This document shows, piece after piece, positions 26,887 through 36,721 of a DNA stretch of 64,000 bases; position 1 is the stretch's first letter; each line of letters begins with the position of its first letter. The position numbers were made by a program, and so were the translations under genes. Where the stretch lies: assembly GCA_051201585.1 (NCBI GenBank), contig CP179198.1, forward strand, positions 1,860,001 through 1,924,000, written 5' to 3'. The notes beneath the pieces are model-generated. The model had not been told where the DNA came from. It worked only from the letters and a program-made list of their open reading frames with translations, and ran no database searches. Source of the stretch: UBA868 sp016776875. Its GTDB lineage: Bacteria > Pseudomonadota > Gammaproteobacteria > Arenicellales > UBA868.

Positions 26887-28734
26887 TTAAAGACCCAGTC
26901 GGCCTAATGTCTCTGCAGTCGGCTCTCCTGAAGCGCTCCAACCGCGACTTTCATAGTACTCAGGTAGCATTTCGTTCAACCGGTTAACGCTGCCTTCTGC
27001 TGGACCGGTTTTAGCCGCATCCTTAAGCAAGCGCTCTGGTAGCGTATCGTCTGCCCCGGTAAATCCTGCGGCGATGTTGTACTGTCTTTCCATATTCCAG
27101 ATTCGCTCGCCGACTTCCACAAATCGCTCAACGCTCCAATCACCCTCACAGGCCGCATCAACCATTGGTGCAATGTCTTCTCCTGACAATGCGAATGTCG
27201 TAAATACGCAGGTCCCGCTGGAGTCAACTGCCGCGGTTGCATCTTGAAATGCCTTGACCAGTCCGGCTTTTCCTTCTGTCACCAGAGGATCCGTCTTTTC
27301 AGGAATACCGAGTACCTCAGATGCCACGGTATAGCCACGAAGATGGCAGGCCCCCCGGTTTGAAGTCGCATAGGCGAGCCCCATTCCCTGAATGCCGCGA
27401 GGATCATAAGCCGCAATCTCTTGACTCTTCACCGTCATAGAGAAATCAGGATGACCGTATTTTTCACACAGTCGTCTTGAGCCCTGACCCAGCTCCTTAC
27501 CAAATCCTTCCCCGCGTGCGGTCGCTTCGACCATGGCCACAAATGCCTCGGTGCTGCCAAACTCCAACGCAACGCCGCCAGTATCCTCCTGGCTAATTGC
27601 CCCTGCATGATAAAGATCCATCGCCGCCCCAATCGTGACGCCGAGAGAAATCGGGTCCATACCCTGTTCATTACACACAAAGTTTGCATAGGTCAGCGCT
27701 TCAAGATCATTTACACCATTTGCCGCACCCAGTGCCCAGGCCGCTTCATATTCCAAACCGCCGCTGACACCCTGATATTGCGGTTTATCCTTGACGGTGA
27801 AATGGGTGGGATCAATTTTGGATCGACGAGCACATGAAATCGGGCAACCGAAGCAGGCGTGGTTGGAGACCAGATTCGACTGACCATCTGACTCTCTCAC
27901 TTCCGCCATTGCTTCAGCGCCAATATCATGGGCGCCGTCAAACTGCACATCTTGCCCGTTGCGGGTCGGCAGTGCTCCTACTTCGTTAATGACATTCATT
28001 AAAACCTGCGTGCCATGGGTTGGCAAACCTTCGCCCGTCACCGCATTCTCCGCAAGAATCTCTTTTGCCGCGTTTGAGGTTTTCATCATCGCCATAGGAT
28101 CATTCACCTTTACGCCAACAGTGCCTCTGACCACCACCGCCTTAAGATTCTTGGAGCCCATGACGGCACCGACACCTGATCGGCCGGCAGCCCGATCCAT
28201 ATCATTCACAACAGCAGCATAAAGGACGCCACTTTCACCCGCTAAACCAATCGATGCGACTCGAACATCCGGATCACCCCGACGTTCGCGAAGGGCGGTC
28301 TCGGTTTCCCAGACTGATTTACCCCATAAATCAGAAGCATCTTTCAGTTCTGCCTGATCATTAGTCATATCGAGGTAGACCGGAGACGCAGACTTACCCT
28401 CAAAAATCACCATGTCCCAGCCCGCGTTTTTCAGTTCAGCGCCAAAAAAACCACCCGAATTAGAGCAAGCAATAGCGCCGGTTAAAGGACCTTTGCAGAC
28501 AACTGACCAGCGGCCTGAGGTCGGCGCGATCGTGCCGGTTAATGGGCCCGTCGCGAATATCATTTTATTGTCCGGCGAAAAAGGGTCGACTGTTGGATCG
28601 GTTTCTTCAACCAGATATTTGGTGGCCAAACCTCTCTGACCCATGTAATCATTTGCCCACTGCATATTTAAAGGCTCGCTGGTGCACGTGCCTGCACTTA
28701 GATCAACTCTCAAGATTTTTCCTGTCCAACTCAT
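26887..28734 (-). CDS. Tungsten-containing aldehyde:ferredoxin oxidoreductase, catalytic subunit (AorB-like)
   Basis: This 615-residue member of the AOR family oxidises aldehydes to acids, or the reverse, at a tungsto-bispterin site. It opens with the family start SWTGKILRVDLSAGTCTSEP. It shows GPLTGAIACSNSGGFFGAEL, the cluster cysteines in HACFGCPISCARR and the pterin-binding tract DPRGIQGMGLAYATSNRGAC. The ATG at 28734 has an AAGGAGGA eight bases upstream. Its size and partners match the three-subunit bacterial type with ferredoxin and flavin subunits. Tungsten rather than molybdenum is inferred from the family. Confidence 0.95.
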   Translation of the reverse strand: MSWTGKILRVDLSAGTCTSEPLNMQWANDYMGQRGLATKYLVEETDPTVDPFSPDNKMIFATGPLTGTIAPTSGRWSVVCKGPLTGAIACSNSGGFFGAELKNAGWDMVIFEGKSASPVYLDMTNDQAELKDASDLWGKSVWETETALRERRGDPDVRVASIGLAGESGVLYAAVVNDMDRAAGRSGVGAVMGSKNLKAVVVRGTVGVKVNDPMAMMKTSNAAKEILAENAVTGEGLPTHGTQVLMNVINEVGALPTRNGQDVQFDGAHDIGAEAMAEVRESDGQSNLVSNHACFGCPISCARRSKIDPTHFTVKDKPQYQGVSGGLEYEAAWALGAANGVNDLEALTYANFVCNEQGMDPISLGVTIGAAMDLYHAGAISQEDTGGVALEFGSTEAFVAMVEATARGEGFGKELGQGSRRLCEKYGHPDFSMTVKSQEIAAYDPRGIQGMGLAYATSNRGACHLRGYTVASEVLGIPEKTDPLVTEGKAGLVKAFQDATAAVDSSGTCVFTTFALSGEDIAPMVDAACEGDWSVERFVEVGERIWNMERQYNIAAGFTGADDTLPERLLKDAAKTGPAEGSVNRLNEMLPEYYESRGWSASGEPTAETLGRLGL

Positions 28735-28912
28735 ACTGCTATCCTCCTTCCTTAGTAAACGATTTAAATCGCAATTGATTTTCGACGACCCAACTTGGAT
28801 CGAGAATTACTATCTTGCCTGTTAATAATCAGAATATTATGCTGATACGAGCGGTACACCCTAATCCTCCCGCCAACAACCGGCTCGCTGCTTTTGCGAA
28901 GCCCATCACCGT

Positions 28913-29392
28913 TTAAGCAATTCCTTCTTCAATGCCCGCGGCCAGAATCGCATTCCGCCGCATTTTGTCGTATCCGGTACTATCCTCCGCGACAAAAGAC
29001 AAGGCCGTTGTTGGGCATGCTTCAACACACATCGGTTCGCCTCCGCATAAGTCGCACTTGGTCACAACGCCTGAATCAACGTCATAATTTATGGCCCCAA
29101 AGGGGCAGGCGATCGTACAGACTTTGCAGCCCACACAAACTTCAGCCGAAACTTCCTTTGCTCCTGTCGAGGGATTGACGGTTATAGCCTCAACAGGACA
29201 AACCACCATGCACCAAGCGCCCTCACACTGTGTGCACGTGGAGGGAACATTGACAGTACCTCCGTCAAAAATCGTGATATCCATCACCGACTTTGAAGGA
29301 TTAAACGCGCCAACCTTGCCATATGAGCACATCATTTCGCACTGGTGACAACCGGTACACGCATCTGCTTCCATGACCAATGCTTTATGCAT
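28913..29392 (-). CDS. Four-cluster ferredoxin-like subunit (AorA-like)
   Basis: This 159-residue electron-transfer protein has sixteen cysteines arranged as four [4Fe-4S] motifs: CTGCHQCEMMC, CTQCEGAWCMVVCP, CVGCKVCTIACP and CDLCGGEPMCVEACP. Proteins of this type wire AOR-family subunits to NAD or quinone partners. It appears to be first in the operon, 178 nt upstream of the catalytic subunit. The ATG at 29392 follows AAAGGA. The 178-nt gap has no recognisable gene. Confidence 0.93.
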   Translation of the reverse strand: MHKALVMEADACTGCHQCEMMCSYGKVGAFNPSKSVMDITIFDGGTVNVPSTCTQCEGAWCMVVCPVEAITVNPSTGAKEVSAEVCVGCKVCTIACPFGAINYDVDSGVVTKCDLCGGEPMCVEACPTTALSFVAEDSTGYDKMRRNAILAAGIEEGIA

Positions 29393-29631
29393 ATCGAATT
29401 CCTTTAAAATACACCCAAATTACGTGTTACAAGTCTGCGATATATCTTTTCGCCGACCCCAATACCGCCACTATATTACATTAGACGCGCTCAGTGAAAT
29501 AGCCTCTGGGACGATACTGATTACAAAATCATCGGTAGAAATTCCACATGGATTGCATGATTATTTTAGCTAACCACTCACGCCAGTCCATAAACGTTTT
29601 AGAGTCTTGAACACTTTCAGGATAGGTGAAA

Positions 29632-30813
29632 ATGGTAAATACAAAGAAAATGATCTTAATGACTCTGAAGCTGCTGATTGTGGCGGCCCTCTTCGGGATT
29701 ATTTTCTACAACATCAGCTGGATTGATACGGTCACGCATACCGATCTAAACGGGCATATCAATAAGCGCGAAGGTGTCGTCATCGGACCCTGGGATCAAA
29801 ATCAAATCCAGTTTCAATTTAAGGATACTGAACAAGACGTTTCGATCAAAAAGGGAGTTCAGGCCAACGGCTCTACACTCTCCGTTTCACCCGGTCTGCC
29901 GACTTATGTCCGGAATCTAGATGGTCCACTGTTCACCGCGGGCGCCTTTTTGTTTTTTCTTTTTTTCGTAACCATTAATTCAAGATGGTGGTTTTTACTC
30001 CGCGCCAACGGATTAAACGTGCGATTCCTCGAAGCGCAGAAATATGGGTGGATCGGACTTTTTTTTAACAACGCGCTACCGGGCGCCACAGGCGGGGATG
30101 TGATTAAAGCGGTTTACATCGCCCGACACTGCTCCGGCGATAAAGTGCGCGCTATTGTCTCGATATTTGTGGATCGAGTGATTGGGCTTGTGTCTCTACT
30201 TTTCGTCGGCTGCATGGCCAGTCTTATGGCGATGGATCGCTTCCCTGTGTTTGCCAGCACAATTTGGCTTACCGGTATCAGTGTCTTATTTTTCTGTTTT
30301 TTATTAGTGAGCCCTAACCTGCGAAAATTGATCCGATTTGATGCGATCGTCTCATGGCTACCGCAGAAAATCGGCAACCTGATAAGTGAACTTGATCAGG
30401 CGATCCTTTACTATCGTGAACATCTACGGGGAATCGGCCTGTGGATTCTCGCAAGCCCACTGATCTACACATTTTTTATTGGTAGTTTTTACTTAATGTC
30501 GGAGAGTCTCGGGGTCGGCATTTCGCTTAAAGATTTATTTTTTATTGTGCCCGTAGTATCAGTTATCCAGGGAATTCCCATTGCGCCCGCAGGTTGGGGT
30601 ATTGGGGAAGCCGCCTACGGTGCACTCATCGGAAAATTTGGAGCTGTCAGCCTTCCGGCAACCGTTGACGCCGAACAGATTATGAGAACCCGTGGCGTTG
30701 CGCTCTCAATTTTGCATCGAATTCATGTCGTCGCATGGTCCCTCCTCGGCGGGCTTTTAGTATTGCTTGATAAAAAGCGTGAATTTGAAAATCCGCCTAA
30801 AACACCTCAATAA
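29632..30813 (+). CDS. UPF0104 / lysylphosphatidylglycerol synthase TM-region (YbhN/AglD-like) membrane protein
   Basis: This protein of about 393 residues has seven to eight membrane spans. It begins with a hydrophobic anchor (LLIVAALFGIIFYNIS), followed by a soluble beta-rich insert of about 80 residues. The signature motif of the UPF0104 / LPG-synthase TM domain follows (NNALPGATGGDVIKA and the later PIAPAGWGIGEAAYGALIG). Members move or modify lipid-linked substrates; the specific substrate is unknown. A GTG at 29626 is an alternative start. It diverges from the AOR operon. Confidence 0.88.
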   Translation: MVNTKKMILMTLKLLIVAALFGIIFYNISWIDTVTHTDLNGHINKREGVVIGPWDQNQIQFQFKDTEQDVSIKKGVQANGSTLSVSPGLPTYVRNLDGPLFTAGAFLFFLFFVTINSRWWFLLRANGLNVRFLEAQKYGWIGLFFNNALPGATGGDVIKAVYIARHCSGDKVRAIVSIFVDRVIGLVSLLFVGCMASLMAMDRFPVFASTIWLTGISVLFFCFLLVSPNLRKLIRFDAIVSWLPQKIGNLISELDQAILYYREHLRGIGLWILASPLIYTFFIGSFYLMSESLGVGISLKDLFFIVPVVSVIQGIPIAPAGWGIGEAAYGALIGKFGAVSLPATVDAEQIMRTRGVALSILHRIHVVAWSLLGGLLVLLDKKREFENPPKTPQ

Positions 30814-30833
30814 ATCCTAAACAGAGCAACATT

Positions 30834-31433
30834 TTGACAATATCTGACTCCTACCCTCACTTCGCAACCCGGCCGCAGCCGCACGCGGACGGCACGCTAT
30901 CGGTGACGATTACGCATCTGGAGATGAAACGGGCGCCATCGGGGCGCGCACTTGAATCTCCAGGCAGCGGGCTTGCGATTCTTCGAATCAAGCGCCCTAC
31001 CGCTCCTTTTTACCGTTTTCTTTACAACCAGGTCGGTGCACAGTGGCTGTGGTACGAACGACGCGCAATGTCTGATAAAACGCTAAATGAAATTTTGAGC
31101 CACGAGCAGAATCATGTTTACGTCTTGTATCATGAGGGTGATCCAGCGGGTTTCGTGGAGCTAAATCACCGGGATCAAAATGAAACCGAGTTGGCCTATT
31201 TTGGTCTTTTACCGGCGCATATCGGAAAACGATTGGGGCCCTGGTTTCTGGATTGGGCGGTTCGAACCGCTTGGCATACCCGCCCCAAACGACTCATCGT
31301 CAATACCTGCAATCTGGATCATCCCAAAGCCATCATCGTCTACCAACGAGCAGGTTTCAGGCCCTACCACCAAGAAGAGAAAACGATATCAGACCCACGT
31401 CAATCGCCGTTATGGCACACGCCGCCTGAGTAA
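30834..31433 (+). CDS. GNAT-family N-acetyltransferase
   Basis: This acetyltransferase of about 199 residues has a C-terminal GNAT fold. Visible blocks are VYVLYHEGDPAGFVELNHRD, the acetyl-CoA loop LLPAHIGKRLGPWFLDWAVR and NLDHPKAIIVYQRAGFRPY. The start is uncertain: TTG at 30834, 20 nt after the flippase-like gene, or an in-frame GTG near 30903. Acceptor is unknown. It converges with parE. Confidence 0.85.
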   Translation: MTISDSYPHFATRPQPHADGTLSVTITHLEMKRAPSGRALESPGSGLAILRIKRPTAPFYRFLYNQVGAQWLWYERRAMSDKTLNEILSHEQNHVYVLYHEGDPAGFVELNHRDQNETELAYFGLLPAHIGKRLGPWFLDWAVRTAWHTRPKRLIVNTCNLDHPKAIIVYQRAGFRPYHQEEKTISDPRQSPLWHTPPE

Positions 31434-31494
31434 GGAAACTCAATAAAACTGGCGGTCATCTCGCGCCTCAAAAATTCAGACCATGATGTTCTCG

Positions 31495-32752
31495 TCAGGA
31501 GACCTCTGCCTGATCCCCTCTCCGGCTCAGCCACTCCTTTCGATCTGGTGACCGTTTGCGTGCAAGTAGAAGATCGAGCATCGAGTCGGTCTTCTTTCCA
31601 GCATCCAGGCTGAGCTCGATCGAGTCTTCGCGAGCTTGCATCCATCGTCGTTTCTCGCAATTGCGCAGGGTTCATCTCGCCTAATCCCTTAAATCGCTGA
31701 ACATTTACCGCGCCCCTAATCTTTTCATTTTTTATCCTCTCAAGCGCCAGCTCTTTTTCAGCGTCATCGAGCGCGTACGCCACATGTTTGCCCACGTCAA
31801 TTCGATAAAGAGGCGGCATTGACACGCATATTCGACCCGTTTCCACAAGCGGTCTGAAATGCCGGACGAAAAGTGCGCACAACAAAGTCGCAATATGCGC
31901 CCCATCAGAATCGGCATCAGCAAGGATGCAAACCCGCCCGTAACGAAGACCGGATGTATCTGTCGAGCCCGGATCAACCCCTAAGGCAACTGCGATATCA
32001 TGAACAGACTGTGATCCGAGCACTTCTGCGGAATCAACTTCCCAGGTATTCAAAATTTTTCCCCTCAGGGGCAGGATCGCCTGAAACTCCCGATCCCGCG
32101 CCTGCTTGGCTGAACCACCAGCAGAATCACCTTCAACCAGAAAAATTTCCGTCCTCTCCAGATCTTCACTGGTGCAATCTGCAAGTTTGCCAGGCAGCGT
32201 CGGCCCGGTCGTCGCCTTCTTCCGCTCAACCTGTCTCGCAGATCGCATCCGTAATTGCGCGCTTTCGATTGCAAGATTTGCGATCTGTTCTCCTTTTTCG
32301 GAATTTTGATTAAGCCAAAGACTAAATTGATCCTTAACCACGGCGGCCGTGACTGATGCGGCATCACGAGACGAAAGACGGTCTTTGGTTTGGCCACTAA
32401 ACTGGGGGTCTTTCATTCGCAGCGATAACACATAGGCGCACTTCTGCCAGACATCTTCAGGTGCGATCTTTACGCCACGAGGAACCAGAGAACGAAACTC
32501 GCAGAATTCACGAATGGCCTCAGTCAGTCCAGTTCGAAATCCACTGACATGACTTCCCCCTTGGGTGGTTGGGATCAAATTGACATAGCTTTCCTCAAAT
32601 CGGTCCGTTCCCTCGCTAAACCAAGTTAGCGCCCAATCAACCTGCTGCTCTTTTTGCATGACATGCCCAACATGGGGCGGGTCTGGCACCAGCGCCGAAC
32701 TGCCGAGTTGAGTCACCAAATAATCGAGCAGTCCATCCTCGTATTCCCAGCT
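31495..32752 (-). CDS. parE: DNA topoisomerase IV subunit B, middle and C-terminal part (frameshifted)
   Basis: This part runs on from the N-terminal fragment after one extra base at AGCTTTT (32749-32755). It carries the transducer and TOPRIM regions: IFLVEGDSAGGSAKQARDR, RYGRVCILADADSDGAHIAT and QRFKGLGEMNPAQLRETTMD. A second extra base near the AGCT at 31613-31616 throws the last 40 residues out of frame. In the corrected frame they read as a normal ParE tail (MLDLLLARKRSPDRKEWLSR) ending at a TGA at 31497-31495. The uncorrected frame runs on to 31400 with unrelated sequence. Confidence 0.93.
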
Positions 32753-33389
32753 TTTCATCATTTTTCTTGTTCCCCTGATCGAAAAAGTCGATTCGGAGGC
32801 CCGAACAGAGGACTGCTTTTGCGCGAAGCAGCCTTTTTAGGCGCGAAACTGAGATCGACGGAGAATCAAAAAAGATCGGGTCTGGCCAAAATTGAATCGT
32901 GGTGCCTGTATTTCGGGCACCAACCTTTCCGACAGGCTTTAGCGGCCCTGTCGGCACACCGTCTCGAAAACGCATCGCGAACTCTTTGCCATTTCGCTTC
33001 ACCTTCACCTCGAGACTGCTCGATAGTGCGTTCACCACCGATACGCCGACTCCGTGAAGACCGCCGGAAAAAGCATAGGATTTATCCGAAAACTTTCCAC
33101 CTGCATGGAGTCTGGTCAAAATGACTTCAACCGCGCTGACCTTCTCCCCTTTATGTTGATCGACCGGCATGCCCCGACCATCATCTGAAACAGAGACAGA
33201 ATCGTCTTTATGCAGGGTAACTGAAATTCGCCGCGCGTAACCACCGATGGCTTCATCGACACTGTTGTCCACCACCTCCTGAACGAGGTGATTGGGTCGA
33301 TCGGTCTGGGTATACATTCCGGGGCGTTTGCGCACCGGCTGTAGCCCTGTTAGGACTTCAATCGCAGAAGCGTCGTAATTTGCCGCCAT
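32750..33389 (-). CDS. parE: DNA topoisomerase IV subunit B, N-terminal fragment
   Basis: This fragment holds the GHKL ATPase domain of ParE. It has VDNSVDEAIGGYARRI with the catalytic Glu and Asn, SDDGRGMPVDQHKG, and the ATP-lid sequence KFSDKSYAFSGGLHGVGVSV. It ends normally until about 32753, where one extra base pushes the frame into unrelated sequence that stops at 32637. The ATG at 33389 gives the standard ParE start. It diverges from xseB across a 193-bp gap that should hold both promoters. Confidence 0.94.
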
Positions 33390-33582
33390 GAATTAAATAC
33401 GCAGGTCTAGGATGCGGGCAATCATACACGAACCGCTCTTTGTTTTAGAGCATTTAAAAGGGGTATTATTGGCATCCGTCACAGATTTTCGAAACTCTGT
33501 AACGCTGCGCCAGTGCTGGGATAAAATTTACCTGATTTAAACGAGTTGCAGCACTCTGTTCATCGACAAACGAGACTTGACC

Positions 33583-33828
33583 ATGGCCAAACAAACCTCA
33601 TCACGGGTTGGTGATTTTGAAAAATCCTTATCGGAGCTTGAGAAGATCGTCGAACGCATGGAGGACGGCGAACAATCTCTAGAAGTGTCTCTCAAAGATT
33701 TTGAGCGCGGGATGACGCTCGTGCGACAGTGTCGAGACAGTCTTGTAAGTGCTGAGGCCAAAGTCCAGCAACTCATCGAGAAAAATGGGAAACTGGAATC
33801 AGTTTCTCTTGATTCAGATAAAACATAA
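33583..33828 (+). CDS. xseB: Exodeoxyribonuclease VII small subunit
   Basis: This coiled-coil protein of about 81 residues has the signature FEKSLSELEKIVERMEDGE, then LEVSLKDFERGMTLVRQC. Several XseB chains bind one XseA in exonuclease VII. The ATG at 33583 is preferred over the TTG at 33577. It is followed after 2 nt by ispA, the usual xseB-ispA-dxs order. xseA is not in the window. Confidence 0.95.
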   Translation: MAKQTSSRVGDFEKSLSELEKIVERMEDGEQSLEVSLKDFERGMTLVRQCRDSLVSAEAKVQQLIEKNGKLESVSLDSDKT

Positions 33829-33830
33829 TC

Positions 33831-34724
33831 GTGGACCATGACCTCAGCGCAAATTGGTCACGTTGGCGGGAGCGCGTAGATGACAAGCTGAACCAGCTGA
33901 TCCCCCAGGCCCATATATCCCCTGCCGCCCTGCACGAAGCGATGCGTTATGCCAGTATCGGAGCAGGTAAACGCTACCGAGCTGCTCTGGTTTATGCTAC
34001 CGGGAAAGCCTTGGGAGCTGAGGATGCCCAGCTTGATAACGCCGCCTGTGCGGTGGAGCTTACTCATGCATTCTCTTTGGTTCACGACGACTTACCCGCG
34101 ATGGATGACGATGATCTAAGGCGAGGTAAACCATCGTGCCATCGCGCTTTTAACGAAGCAACTGCGATTCTTGCGGGTGATGCACTCCAGACGCTAGCCT
34201 TCGAAGTGCTAAGCGCAAAAAATGACAATAAGAGGTTTATTGAAAATCAACTGGAAATGATTCGAACTTTGGCCATTGCGACTGGATCACTCGGTCTCGC
34301 AGGTGGGCAGGTTATTGATTTAAGCCTAGTCTCCCAGTCCGCGAAGACGGATACACTAAAAACAATGCACCAAATGAAAACAGGCGCGCTCATTGAAGCA
34401 TCCGTTCAACTCGGCGGCCTAAGCGCATTTGCTGACTCAAAACAGCTTGAGAGACTGCACCACTTTTCAAGACCGCTCGGGCTCGCATTCCAGGTTGTTG
34501 ATGATATTTTAGATGGCACGGCGGATACCGCAACGCTGGGGAAGCCCGCGGGCGCCGATCAGGAGAAAATGAAACCCACCTATCTCAGTCTTATGGGAGA
34601 AACCGCTGCGAGGCGCTATGCCCAAGAGCTTATTGATAGTGCAATTCAGGCGCTTGACGGGGCCAATCTTGAGGGTAGACTGCTTACCGCGCTGGCTAAG
34701 TTCACTTTAGAACGATCGTTCTAG
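33831..34724 (+). CDS. ispA: (2E,6E)-farnesyl diphosphate synthase
   Basis: This 297-residue trans-prenyltransferase has a first aspartate-rich motif in LVHDDLPAMDDDDLRRGK and a second in FQVVDDILDGTADTATLG. It also has GAGKRYRAALVYATG, which binds isopentenyl diphosphate. It makes C15 diphosphate for quinones and undecaprenyl phosphate. The start is a GTG at 33831, 2 nt after the xseB stop, indicating coupling. Confidence 0.95.
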   Translation: MDHDLSANWSRWRERVDDKLNQLIPQAHISPAALHEAMRYASIGAGKRYRAALVYATGKALGAEDAQLDNAACAVELTHAFSLVHDDLPAMDDDDLRRGKPSCHRAFNEATAILAGDALQTLAFEVLSAKNDNKRFIENQLEMIRTLAIATGSLGLAGGQVIDLSLVSQSAKTDTLKTMHQMKTGALIEASVQLGGLSAFADSKQLERLHHFSRPLGLAFQVVDDILDGTADTATLGKPAGADQEKMKPTYLSLMGETAARRYAQELIDSAIQALDGANLEGRLLTALAKFTLERSF

Positions 34725-34783
34725 CGGTACTGTTGCGGAATTACTCTTCGTCTTCATACTTTTACCTGACGACTTTCAGCCCT

Positions 34784-35453
34784 ATGCCTTCCAAACAATC
34801 CAGCTCTTTCCTCAATCAGGTTGATACGCCGGCTGACCTACGCGCGCTGCCGTCTAAGGCGTTAGAACCTCTAGCTGATGAACTCAGAGAGTATCTAATC
34901 GATATCGTTTCCGGGACAGGTGGACACCTCGCGCCTGGCCTTGGCACCGTCGAACTTGCGATCGCACTACACTATGTATTCAACACACCTGTCGATAAAT
35001 TGGTATGGGATATTGGTCACCAAGCCTATCCCCACAAAATTCTCACAGGCCGGCGGGAACAAATGCAGACCATTCGAAAAGCGGGTGGGCTGTCCGGCTT
35101 CCTGAAACGAACAGAAAGCGAGTTTGATAGTTTCGGCGCGGGTCATTCGAGCACGTCGATTAGTGCCGCTCTCGGGATGGCAATCGCCGCAAAAATAAAG
35201 GGGGAGTCAAACCAGGTCGTCGCCATTATTGGCGACGGTGCGCTTACCGCGGGTCAAGCCATGGAGGCGCTCAATAATGCTGGCGATCTCGACGCCAATT
35301 TACTCGTGGTTCTAAATGACAATGAAATGTCGATCTCAAGAAACGTTGGCGCGCTATCCAATTACCTTGCTCGAATTCTTTCGGGTCGGGCTTACACATC
35401 GGCTCGTGAAGGAAGCAAAACCGTGCTCGGCACTGTGCCGCCGGTGCAAGCTT
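34784..35453 (+). CDS. dxs: 1-deoxy-D-xylulose-5-phosphate synthase, N-terminal fragment
   Basis: Dxs condenses pyruvate and glyceraldehyde-3-phosphate with thiamine diphosphate, the first MEP-pathway step. This fragment holds DIGHQAYPHKILTGRR and the ThDP/metal motif IIGDGALTAGQAMEALNNAG with NDNEMSISRNVGAL. The ATG at 34784 (MPSKQSSSFL) is preferred over a TTG at 34733. The frame is lost at AAGCTTTT (35448-35455), where one extra base leads to a stop at 35512. Confidence 0.93.
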
Positions 35454-36662
35454 TTCGCTCGCCGATGGGAAGAACACCTGAAAGGCATGGTCATGCCGAG
35501 CACGTTATTTGAAGAGCTTGGTTTTAACTATATTGGGCCAATCAATGGGCATGATATTCATACGCTCGTCGCGACCCTGAATAACATGAAATCGATGACC
35601 GGGCCGCGTTTTCTCCATATCGCTACTCAAAAAGGTAAAGGTTTTAAACCTGCTGAGGGCGAGCCCATCGCCTATCATGGCATTGGGCCTTTTAATCCAG
35701 ACACCGGAAAAGTTGAAAAAAAGCTTAGTCAAAGAACATACACCCAGGTTTTTGGTGACTGGCTCTGCGATATGGCAGCAGAAGACAACCGACTCATCGG
35801 AATAACACCAGCAATGCGCGAGGGATCAGGGCTTGTTCGATTTGCCGAGCAATATCCTGATCGATATTTTGACGTCGGTATTGCTGAGCAACATGCCCTC
35901 ACATTTGCAGCAGGAGCCGCATGCGACGGGCTCAAGCCGGTCGTAGCGATTTACTCGACTTTTCTACAACGCGCTTACGATCAGTTGATTCACGACATTA
36001 GCGTTCAGAATCTTGACGTCACTTTTGGTATTGATCGCTCGGGAATTGTTGGGGCAGACGGCCCGACTCATCAAGGTGCTTTTGATTTGAGTTTCTTGCG
36101 TTGCGTGCCTAACATGGTTCTGCTCGCACCCTCTAACGAATCAGAATGTCGCGATATGCTTTACACCGCTTTCCTTTACAACGGTCCAGCCGCGGTTAGG
36201 TATCCCCGTGGATCCGGGCCCGGTGAAGTTGAATCTAAAAAAATGCGGGCTATTCCCATCGGGAAAGCTGTGGTGAAACAATCAGGTTCCCGTGTCGCTT
36301 TGCTTGCGTTTGGCACAATGGTCAATCCTGCTCTTGCAGCAGGCGTCGAACTAGATGCGACTGTGGTCAACATGAGGAGCGTGAAGCCCCTCGACAACGA
36401 ACTCATTCTGGAGATGGCCGAGTCTCATGAGATCGTTGTTTCGATAGAGGAAAATACCATCAGGGGTGGCGCGGGCGCAGGCATCGCTGAGGTGTTGTCG
36501 GCAGCCGGATCTACCACTGAATTTCTCATCTTGGGACTGCCTGATCATCATGTCGATCAAGGTGAGACGGGGTCAGTCCTTTCCGATTTGGGCCTAGATG
36601 CGGCCGGGATCGTTGCCTCTGTTAGAAAAAGAATGGCGCTAAAGACACCGGCTTCACACTGA
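35452..36662 (+). CDS. dxs: 1-deoxy-D-xylulose-5-phosphate synthase, C-terminal fragment
   Basis: This is the remainder of Dxs in the shifted frame. It begins within ARRWEEHLKGMVMPSTLFEE and continues through FNYIGPINGHDIHTL, DVGIAEQHALTFAAGAACDG and HDISVQNLDVTFGIDRSG to the transketolase C-domain. Glu and His of the active site are intact. Joining the two parts by removing one base gives a full-length enzyme, so loss of function is unlikely. It is followed by folE2. Confidence 0.93.
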
Positions 36663-36721
36663 ACTGTTTGTTTTTCAGATAAAATCTAGCAAATCCACAA
36701 GATAATTTTTTGAGACCTCAC

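Noticed and set aside
29393..29625. Fnr-type operator or molybdenum-cofactor riboswitch in the aorA upstream region
   Set aside because: I saw only loose AT-rich half-matches and no consistent TTGAT-N4-ATCAA palindrome or structured leader, so nothing can be supported.
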